Origin: Acidobacteriota bacterium
GTDB lineage: Bacteria; Acidobacteriota; Terriglobia; Versatilivoradales; Versatilivoraceae
NCBI GenBank assembly: GCA_022826755.1
Contig: JAJDUG010000040.1
Span: 1-54,376 of the forward strand
Direction: 5' to 3'
DNA: 54,376 bases
Positions 26,522 to 33,301 of this stretch are shown one piece after another (the stretch's first letter is position 1; each line of letters opens with the position of its first letter). The notes beneath the pieces are model-generated. The model was not told the origin of the DNA. It ran no database searches and worked only from the letters and a program-made list of their open reading frames with translations. The translations under genes were made by a program, and so were the position numbers.

Positions 26522-27631
26522 TCACGTCGCGGCGTGAGCCGAATCGGGTTCGTCCTCCCGCGTTACGGTTTCCCCGGCGGCGGGTTCCAGGGCGGTGGCG
26601 GCCGATTGCTCCGAACCCAGCAGAATGGCCAGCCAGCGAGTTTCCTCGCGGCTCTCCAATCCGATCTTGGCCGTGATGGTGAGCGGCACCGACAGCAGCA
26701 TTCCGACCGGCCCCAGGACCCATCCCCAAAAGACCAGCGAAAGAAACACCACCAAGGTCGACAATCCCAGGCCGTGACCCATGAAGCGCGGCTCGATCAA
26801 ACTGCCGAAGATGAAGTTGATGCACAAGTAACCCACGGCCACCAGCAGGGCGGGGAAGGGGCCCAGTTGGACCAGCGCCAGCAGCATCGCCGGAACGGCG
26901 GCCACAATGGAGCCGATGGTCGGCACGTAGTTGAACAGAAAGGCCAGCAATCCCCACAGCAGCGGGAAGTCCAAACCCAGCAGGAACACCCACAAGGCGG
27001 CCGCCACCCCGGTGGCCAGGCTCACCACCGTCTTGATGACCAGGTAGCTCTTCACCGCGTGGGTGAACTGCTCGAAGGCGGGGAAGGACGCCTTGGGGTC
27101 TTTCATGGCGGCCCGAAGCTTGGCAGGGAATCCCGAAGCCTCCAACAGGATGAAGACCACTGTCAGGGTGATGAGGAAGGTGTTTGTCAGCACACCCCCA
27201 AAACCGGCCAGCAAAGTGGCCACTAGCTGCATGGCCTCCCCGGGATTGACCACTTCCTTCAGCAGGTTCCAGTCCAGATGGATGCCCATGCCCTTCAGCC
27301 AGGTGAACAGGGCGTCCATCTGCTGATTCAAGCTCACCGTGTAGGAATCCGTCTGCTGGTAAAAGCCGTTGAGAGAGGTGCTCAGCACCGCTCCCATGCC
27401 GACGCCGATTCCCAGGAACACCAGGACCACCGCCAGCACGGCCAGGGATGAAGGGACGCCCTTTCTTTTCAGCCAGAAGGCGGAAGGACCGCCGATAACC
27501 GCTATGAAGACAGCCAGCAGGAAGGGGATCAGGATGGCCGAGGCTTCCCGTATTCCGGCGATGATGATCACAATGGCAGCGATCACCATGGCGCCGCGCG
27601 CCATCGCCTGCTGTCGATTTCCGTCGCTCAT
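26522..27631 (-). CDS. AI-2E family transporter (UPF0118 permease)
   Basis: A 369-residue membrane protein with about 7-8 hydrophobic segments and a large hydrophilic loop after the first three (about 95-150, GVGMGAVLSTSLNGFYQQTD). NYVPTIGSIVAAVPAMLLAL and EPRFMGHGLGLSTLVVFLSL are signatures of the AI-2E/PerM family. Members have been linked to autoinducer-2 export or sodium/proton exchange, but most have no proven substrate. It is divergent from the UMF1 gene with a 237-base gap in which I see no strong promoter. A Glu/Asp-rich tail follows the last helix. Confidence 0.87.
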   Translation of the reverse strand: MSDGNRQQAMARGAMVIAAIVIIIAGIREASAILIPFLLAVFIAVIGGPSAFWLKRKGVPSSLAVLAVVLVFLGIGVGMGAVLSTSLNGFYQQTDSYTVSLNQQMDALFTWLKGMGIHLDWNLLKEVVNPGEAMQLVATLLAGFGGVLTNTFLITLTVVFILLEASGFPAKLRAAMKDPKASFPAFEQFTHAVKSYLVIKTVVSLATGVAAALWVFLLGLDFPLLWGLLAFLFNYVPTIGSIVAAVPAMLLALVQLGPFPALLVAVGYLCINFIFGSLIEPRFMGHGLGLSTLVVFLSLVFWGWVLGPVGMLLSVPLTITAKIGLESREETRWLAILLGSEQSAATALEPAAGETVTREDEPDSAHAAT

Positions 27632-27868
27632 GGGTTGCTCGTGAGGATGAAAAATGGGGGCCGCCCGCCGGTCCGGTCGGTTCTTCCGCAGTTGAGGGAC
27701 CGATCCGCCTCGCCGGGCTCAGCGCAGGCGCCACTCGGGGCCGACTCTGCGGCATGATAGACTCCGGCTGTATTCTAGCAGGCTTGAAACACGGACGCGA
27801 CGCCAACCGGCAGGCATCGGGCTCTCCACGGTGACCGCCGTTTCCCTCCGCGGCCGGGACACCTGATC

Positions 27869-29206
27869 ATGTTCGAATCCGGCGACCGCAGAAACAACTT
27901 CGGCTGGTGCATGTACGACTGGGCCAACTCGGCCTACACCACCACCGTGGCCGTGGGGTTGCTGCCCGCCTATTTTGCCCAGGCGGTGGTGGGACCCGAG
28001 GGAGTCCAACTGGGAGACACCCTCTACAGGGCCACCACCCTGTGGGGGTTCACCGCCGGTCTGGCTGCCTTCCTGGCCTTTCTGCTGTCTCCCACCCTGG
28101 GCGCCGTCGCCGATATGACGGCTTCCAAGAAGCGTTTCCTGCTGGCCTGCGCCTATACGGGCTCCCTGATTACCGTACAGCTCTACTTTTGCCAGTCGGG
28201 CGACGTCTTCAGAACGCTCCTGTTTTTCCTGATCGCCCAGGTTGCCTACGTCGGCGGCAACGTGTTCTATGACGCCTTTCTGCCTCAGATCGCCCCTGGC
28301 CGAAAGGCCATGGACCGGCTTTCGGGCAAGGGATACGCCTACGGCTACGTGGGTGGCGGCCTCCAGTTCGCGCTGGCCCTGGGATTGGTGGCCGGCCATC
28401 GCCGGCTCGGCCTGGCTCAAGGCCTGGCGGCACGCCTGGGCATGGTGATGGCCGGTCTCTGGTGGGCGGGATTCACCCTGGTGGCCGCGCGGCATCTCTC
28501 CGAGGCACCCGTTCGGGGAGTCCCCGCCCTCAAGCAGGCCGCCGGCCCGCAATGGCTCGGCACGCTTGCCGCCGGCTTCTCCCGCACCCTGCAGACCGCC
28601 CGCCAGGTTCGCCGCTATCGCCACCTGGCGACCTTCCTGCTGGCCTACATGTTCTACAACGACGGGATTCAGACCGCCATCAACATGGCCACCATCTACG
28701 GCAAGGACGAGCTGGGACTGAGCACCACCGCCCTCATGGCCACTCTGCTGACCATCCAGATCGTGGCCACCGCCGGAGCGCTCTTCTTCAGTCGGGTGGC
28801 CGCATGGCTGGGAACCCGGCAGGCGGTCATGCTGACCCTGGTGATCTGGTCGGGGGTGGCCGTGGCGGCCTATTTCATTCAAAGCGCCCGGGAGTTCTTC
28901 GCCCTGGGTGTGGTGGTGGGCTTGGTCCTGGGCGGTTCCCAGGCTCTGAGCCGGTCCCTCTACGGCTCCATGATCCCGCCCCGGGCGAGCGCAGAGTTCT
29001 ACGGTTTCTATACCCTCTTCAGCAAGTTTTCCTCCATCTGGGGCCCCTGGGTCTTCGCTGCCATCACCCTGATGGCCGGCAGCGCCAGGACGGCCATCCT
29101 GTCGCTGGTGGCCTTTTTCCTGGTGGGACTGGTGCTGCTGGCCCTGGTCGACGAGGAGAAAGCCCGCCAGGCCGGTCGGGAGGGGGAGGCGGCAGGCTCC
29201 GAATGA
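27869..29206 (+). CDS. UMF1-family MFS permease (Atg22-like)
   Basis: A 445-residue permease with about 12 transmembrane segments. The N-terminus NFGWCMYDWANSAYTTTVAV is the diagnostic start of UMF1/Atg22-like major facilitators, and VGGNVFYDAFLPQIA is conserved in them. Relatives are thought to export amino acids or similar small molecules; the specificity here is unknown. The ATG at 27869 gives the correct N-terminus. It is followed 135 bases later by the toxin-antitoxin pair, which has its own promoter. Confidence 0.87.
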   Translation: MFESGDRRNNFGWCMYDWANSAYTTTVAVGLLPAYFAQAVVGPEGVQLGDTLYRATTLWGFTAGLAAFLAFLLSPTLGAVADMTASKKRFLLACAYTGSLITVQLYFCQSGDVFRTLLFFLIAQVAYVGGNVFYDAFLPQIAPGRKAMDRLSGKGYAYGYVGGGLQFALALGLVAGHRRLGLAQGLAARLGMVMAGLWWAGFTLVAARHLSEAPVRGVPALKQAAGPQWLGTLAAGFSRTLQTARQVRRYRHLATFLLAYMFYNDGIQTAINMATIYGKDELGLSTTALMATLLTIQIVATAGALFFSRVAAWLGTRQAVMLTLVIWSGVAVAAYFIQSAREFFALGVVVGLVLGGSQALSRSLYGSMIPPRASAEFYGFYTLFSKFSSIWGPWVFAAITLMAGSARTAILSLVAFFLVGLVLLALVDEEKARQAGREGEAAGSE

Positions 29207-29303
29207 AGAGAGGGCACTGGCAACATCGAGACCTGTGCGCCGCAGCCTCCGGCAACTCGGTGTCCCGAGTCACGGCCAGGTTACAGGTGTAGCGCACGCT
29301 GAC

Positions 29304-29332
29304 TTGACGCATTAGGAGTGCGACGTTATGAT
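29304..29332 (+). promoter_or_regulatory. Near-consensus sigma-70 promoter of the toxin-antitoxin pair
   Basis: TTGACG (29304-29309), a 17-base spacer and TATGAT (29327-29332) form a near-perfect promoter. Transcription should begin near 29339, only about 3 bases before the first antitoxin ATG at 29342, so the message would be almost leaderless. ATGATGGT occurs twice (29328-29335 and 29342-29349), 14 bases apart, and could be a binding site for the ribbon-helix-helix antitoxin (inference). Confidence 0.65.
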
Positions 29333-29341
29333 GGTGCCGTC

Positions 29342-29590
29342 ATGATGGTTCGCACCCAGATACTTCTGAATTCGGAGTTGCACAATCGCGTTCGCGCACG
29401 CGCCGCCGGACTTGGCGTTTCATTGGCCGAATACATACGCCGGCTGGTTGACCGGGACCTGGCCGAGTCACCGCGGCAGGTTGACCGTGCCGTCGTCTTC
29501 GATCTCGGCAGGTCAATAGGGACCGACATCGCCTCTGAAAAAGATCGCATGATCGGCGAAGCCACCCAAGCTGCCAAGCGCCGGGCGTGA
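29342..29590 (+). CDS. Ribbon-helix-helix antitoxin, VapB-like
   Basis: An 82-residue protein that begins MMVRTQILLNSELHNRVRAR and continues AAGLGVSLAEYIRRLVDRDL, a beta strand followed by two helices as in CopG/Arc-type repressors. The acidic and basic tail would wrap the toxin. It is directly followed by a PIN-domain gene, which makes a type II toxin-antitoxin pair the clear reading. A GTG at 29318 extends the frame, but it would lie upstream of the predicted transcription start and before the RHH strand. A five-codon frame (ATG 29328 to TGA 29343-29345, with AGGAG at 29314-29318) overlaps the ATG and could couple translation if transcription begins farther upstream. Confidence 0.8.
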   Translation: MMVRTQILLNSELHNRVRARAAGLGVSLAEYIRRLVDRDLAESPRQVDRAVVFDLGRSIGTDIASEKDRMIGEATQAAKRRA

Positions 29591-29598
29591 GGTGCGCC

Positions 29599-30012
29599 AT
29601 GAGTGTCTTCGTTGACAGTTCGGCCTGGTACGCCGCCGGCGATCGCGGCGACCGCTGGAACGGTCGTGCGAAACAACTTCTGGCCATCGATGAACCGCTG
29701 GTAACCAGCGACCACGTCTTGGTTGAGACCTGGCGTCTCCTTCACCATTTCATCTCCGCCAGCGCCGCAGAGTCCTTTTGGGCCGGTCTGCGAAACGGAG
29801 TGGCAACCATCGAGCAGACGACCTGGGCCGACCTGGAAGGCGCCTGGGCAATCGGTGAACACTTTCCCGACCAGGACTTCTCCCTTGTCGATCGCACCTC
29901 CTTTGCACTCATGGAGCGGCTCGGAATCTCGCGGGTCATTTCCTTCGACAACCATTTCGCGGTCTTCCGCTACGGCCGCGGCCGCAAGAGGGCCTTCGAA
30001 GTATTGAGGTGA
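29599..30012 (+). CDS. PIN-domain ribonuclease toxin, VapC-like
   Basis: A 137-residue PIN-domain protein. Acidic active-site residues are visible: Asp5 in VFVDSSAW, Glu in HVLVETWRLL, Asp in DFSLVDRTSF and Asp in ISFDNHF. Such toxins cleave tRNA or rRNA with Mg2+ and are neutralised by the cognate antitoxin. GAGG is spaced 6 bases before ATG 29599. The upstream GTG at 29587 overlaps the antitoxin stop and would add four residues. The gap to the antitoxin is 8 bases. The MlrC gene follows after only 30 bases. Confidence 0.85.
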   Translation: MSVFVDSSAWYAAGDRGDRWNGRAKQLLAIDEPLVTSDHVLVETWRLLHHFISASAAESFWAGLRNGVATIEQTTWADLEGAWAIGEHFPDQDFSLVDRTSFALMERLGISRVISFDNHFAVFRYGRGRKRAFEVLR

Positions 30013-30042
30013 GGAGCGAGCCACTGCGAAAAGGAGTTTCAG

Positions 30043-31527
30043 ATGCGCATTGCCATCGGCGGTATCGAGCACGAGAGCAGCAACTACTCCCCGGTGGAGA
30101 CGCCGCTGGAGGAGTTCTACGGGCACTCCCGCTCCGGTGGGCCCGAGGAACTGCGGCAACGCTCGGGTGAGGTCAACACCATCATCGACGGGTTCATCAA
30201 GGAGCTGCGGCGGCAGAAGGTGGAGATGGTCCCGCTCGTCTGGCGCCATGCTCCTTCCGGAAAACAGCCGACCCGGGAGACGCACGAGGCGCTGAAAGAG
30301 AGCCTGCTGGCGCTTTTGAGGCAGGCTCTCCCGGTGGACGGCGTGCTTATGAGCGTGCACGGGGCCTATTCCGCCGAGGGCGTCGACGATGCCGACGGGG
30401 ATATTCTGAAGAGTGTCCGAGACCTGGTGGGACCTCGTTGTCCGATCATTGGGGTCCACGATCTCCATTGCAACATCGGCAAGACCATGGTGGACAACGC
30501 CACCGCCCTGATCGTGGAGGACACCTATCCCCACGTGGACATGGCCGAGCGGGGAGTGGAAGCGGCCGACATGATGGTGCGGACGGTGCGGGGAGAGATC
30601 CGCCCCACTCTGGCCTGGCGCTCCATCCCCCTTTTCTGGGCGGCGGCCAAGATGATTACCGCCGAAGAACCCATGCGCCTGGTCATCGACCGCCTGCATG
30701 AACTGGAGAGACAGCCGGGGGTCCTGACGGCCAGCGTGGGAGTCGGCTACCAGTGGGCCGACGTCGACTGCGCCGGGACTTCCACCCTGGTCGTCACCGA
30801 CAACGATCCGGCGGGAGCGCAACGGAAAGCCGACGATCTGGCCCGCTGGATCTGGGATCGAAAGGAGACCTGGCAGCGGGCGCCGCTCTCGCCCACCCGG
30901 GCCCTGGCTCAGGGCGAGGCTCTGGGCAAGTATCCCATTATCCTGGCCGACCAGGCCGACAACCCTGGCGGGGGCGCGCCCAGCGACAGCACCGAGATTC
31001 TGCGCCTCTTCCTGGAGCGGTCGTTGCAGGACGCGGTCGTGCTCCATATCGTCGACCCTGAAACCGTCCGGAAGGCTCTTCGGGCCGGCGTCGGAAACCG
31101 GGTTGATGTCGAGGTCGGCGGGAAGTCTCACCCGCTGGTAGGGCCGCCGGTGCCCATGCAGGCTGAGGTGGTGGCGGTGAGCGACGGCCGTTTCGTCTAT
31201 GACGGTCCCATGTTCGCCGGACTGGAGGGTGACCATGGTGATTCGGTGCTGCTCAGGCAGGACGGGGTGTACGTGGCGGTCATCACGCTGGCCCACCAAC
31301 CCATGGACCTGGCCTTCAGCCGGGAGCTGGGACTGGATTGCGCCCGCATGCGCTACATTTGCGTGAAGTCCACCGGCCACTTTCGCAGCGGGTTCAAAGC
31401 CATCGCCGGCTCGATCTTCAACGTGGATGCCAGCAGCGTCTTTACCCAGGATTTCTCCAAGCTGCCCTTCAAGCGCCTGGGTCGAAAGATCTACCCCATG
31501 CAGTCCGATGCGACGCTCGAGGTGTAG
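30043..31527 (+). CDS. M81-family metallopeptidase, MlrC (microcystinase C)-like
   Basis: A 494-residue protein of the MlrC family. It begins MRIAIGGIEHESSNYSPV, with the conserved HE. VHDLHCNIGKTM supplies the Asp-x-His zinc pair and EDTYPHVDMAERG the third zinc histidine, as described for MlrC of microcystin degraders. ADQADNPGGGAPSDSTE is a further family block in the C-terminal domain. MlrC relatives are widespread in bacteria that do not meet microcystin and probably cleave other small peptides or amides. AAGGAG precedes the ATG. Its 30-base distance from the VapC-like toxin gene and lack of an obvious own promoter suggest shared transcription. Confidence 0.87.
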   Translation: MRIAIGGIEHESSNYSPVETPLEEFYGHSRSGGPEELRQRSGEVNTIIDGFIKELRRQKVEMVPLVWRHAPSGKQPTRETHEALKESLLALLRQALPVDGVLMSVHGAYSAEGVDDADGDILKSVRDLVGPRCPIIGVHDLHCNIGKTMVDNATALIVEDTYPHVDMAERGVEAADMMVRTVRGEIRPTLAWRSIPLFWAAAKMITAEEPMRLVIDRLHELERQPGVLTASVGVGYQWADVDCAGTSTLVVTDNDPAGAQRKADDLARWIWDRKETWQRAPLSPTRALAQGEALGKYPIILADQADNPGGGAPSDSTEILRLFLERSLQDAVVLHIVDPETVRKALRAGVGNRVDVEVGGKSHPLVGPPVPMQAEVVAVSDGRFVYDGPMFAGLEGDHGDSVLLRQDGVYVAVITLAHQPMDLAFSRELGLDCARMRYICVKSTGHFRSGFKAIAGSIFNVDASSVFTQDFSKLPFKRLGRKIYPMQSDATLEV

Positions 31528-31596
31528 TGAGGCTGGGGTGAATCCGATCATCCCGCAGAAGCTTCACTCCATGGCAGTTGACCTGTCGAGGCGTCA

Positions 31597-31607
31597 CCCC
31601 CCCCCCC
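31597..31607. repeat. Run of 11 cytosines and nearby GC palindrome
   Basis: Eleven consecutive C lie in the 145-base gap between the convergent mlrC-like and mechanosensitive-channel genes. A perfect palindrome, CCCCTCGAGGGG, follows at 31646-31657. No T-run follows either strand, so a classical terminator is not supported. Both features are non-coding. Confidence 0.6.
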
Positions 31608-31672
31608 GCATCAGCCGTCGCCATTCGGCTCGGCTCCTGCGACTCCCCCTCGAGGGGCGGGGTGATTCCTGG

Positions 31673-33184
31673 TCACTTCGACGGTCTTTCCGCTTTCATC
31701 GATTGCTGCCAGCTCTCCAGGCAGCTTGCGGCGAATTGCCGGCCCCCCAGGCCGAACGCGATGGCCAGGGCCACCGCCACCGCGCCCAGGATCAGGCCGA
31801 AGGCCAGGTTGACGATTTCGTCGGCCAGCCCCATGTGCCGCAGGGCCATGGCGCTCGACAGCACGATGATGGCGACACGGCCCCCCAGCGCCAGCAGGCG
31901 GGACTGGGTTGCCCCGGCCGCCAGCACCGTCCGGTGCACGAAATTGGCCAGGAAAAGACCGATGGCGAAGATGACCAGTCCGACCACGATGCGGGCGGCG
32001 AAGAGCAGAAACTGCGAAGTCAGTTCGGACAACACCTCGAAGCCGATGAGACCGGCCGCCTCGGTGACGGCGAACAGCATGATGGCCACCAGGATCAGGG
32101 TCCCGACGATGGACGAAGGGGTGCGGGATCCCTTGTCGGTTTCCTTGCCGAGACCCAGCTTGGCCAGGATGCCGTTGAAGCCGGCGTCGGCGAGCAGGTT
32201 GGCCACCAGTCCCGACACCACCCGGCCTACCAGGTAGGCGATGGCCAGCACCAGCACGGCGCCGAAAACGGCCGGAATGGCTTCCAGGATCATGGTGAGC
32301 ATGTTGCTGGCCGGCACCGTGATGGCTTCCATCCGGAGGGCGTTGAGGGCTGCAATCACCACCGGCAGGAAGATAAGGATATAGGCGATCAGTCCCACCA
32401 CTCCTGAGAGGCGCTGGGCCCCCAGCACTGTGGAGAGCCCGCCTTTCTCGCTGAGAGTGTCCAGGCCGACGGCTGCCAGCAGGCTGCTCACCACCCGTTG
32501 CACGATGCGGGCCACGAACCATCCCACGCCCAGGATGACCGCGGCCGTGAAGAGGTTGGGAATGAACCCCGCTATCTTTCCAACCATGGCCTGAACCGGT
32601 TCCAGCAGTCCTTCCACGGCCAGGGCGTTGAGAACCCCCGGCAGAAACAGCAGAAAGATCAGCCAATAGACGGCATCGGCCAGGCTCCTGGCCAGAGGGG
32701 GGCGTTGCATCTCCTGCTCACCGACCCCGCCTCTCAGCCGCTCGTCGAGCCTGGCGGCGGTCAGGACCTTGGCAATGACCAGTCTCAGGACCGAGGCCAG
32801 GATCCAGGCGATGATCAGGAGGAAACCCGCGCCCAGGATGCGGGGGGCGAACTCGAAGATGCTGTTGAGGAGCCGGTTGAGCGGCTCGGTCAGAATGGTC
32901 AGGCCAAGGGTCTGGAAGACCGCCACCAGCACGAACAGCATGATGAGATAGTAGGCGCCCCTGCCGACCCATTTGTCGACGTGCACGTCCTTGGCTCCTT
33001 CCTCTCCGCCAAACCAGGCCGCCGTCCGGTCGTTGATCGCAGTGCGGCGCATCAAGGTTCGCAGCAGGGCTCCAACGATCAGGGCAATCAGCCATCCCAC
33101 GATCAGGATGCCCAACGCCCCTGCAATCCGGGGGATATAGGGGCCGGCCACCTGGGTGATCTGATCCATCATTACGTTAAGCAT
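31673..33184 (-). CDS. Mechanosensitive ion channel family protein (CmpX-like TM-helix repeats)
   Basis: A 503-residue membrane protein with repeated units of a hydrophobic helix followed by a glycine-rich amphipathic stretch, for example GALGILIVGWLIALIVGALL, GAGFLLIIAWILASVLRLVI, GVGWFVARIVQRV and LAIAYLVGRVVSGLV. This is the conserved TM-helix repeat of CmpX-type small-conductance channel relatives. The canonical MscS beta domain is not obvious. It probably gates ions under membrane tension or binds at the inner membrane. AAGGAGGAG precedes the ATG. The gene is flanked by convergent mlrC and the octahaem gene upstream on the same strand (117-base gap). Confidence 0.8.
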   Translation of the reverse strand: MLNVMMDQITQVAGPYIPRIAGALGILIVGWLIALIVGALLRTLMRRTAINDRTAAWFGGEEGAKDVHVDKWVGRGAYYLIMLFVLVAVFQTLGLTILTEPLNRLLNSIFEFAPRILGAGFLLIIAWILASVLRLVIAKVLTAARLDERLRGGVGEQEMQRPPLARSLADAVYWLIFLLFLPGVLNALAVEGLLEPVQAMVGKIAGFIPNLFTAAVILGVGWFVARIVQRVVSSLLAAVGLDTLSEKGGLSTVLGAQRLSGVVGLIAYILIFLPVVIAALNALRMEAITVPASNMLTMILEAIPAVFGAVLVLAIAYLVGRVVSGLVANLLADAGFNGILAKLGLGKETDKGSRTPSSIVGTLILVAIMLFAVTEAAGLIGFEVLSELTSQFLLFAARIVVGLVIFAIGLFLANFVHRTVLAAGATQSRLLALGGRVAIIVLSSAMALRHMGLADEIVNLAFGLILGAVAVALAIAFGLGGRQFAASCLESWQQSMKAERPSK

Positions 33185-33301
33185 GGCTCCTCCTTGGGTA
33201 GGGGTTTCGTGAAAAGCCGGAGCAGATCCAGCACAGTCAGTGCCTGCAGGTCCCCAAAACAGGGTCCATCAAGGCGCTCAGGAATAACTTCCTGTCGTCA
33301 T

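Noticed and set aside
29326-31551. 741-codon minus-strand frame across the toxin-antitoxin pair and mlrC
   Set aside because: Antisense shadow; the plus-strand genes carry clear active-site motifs.
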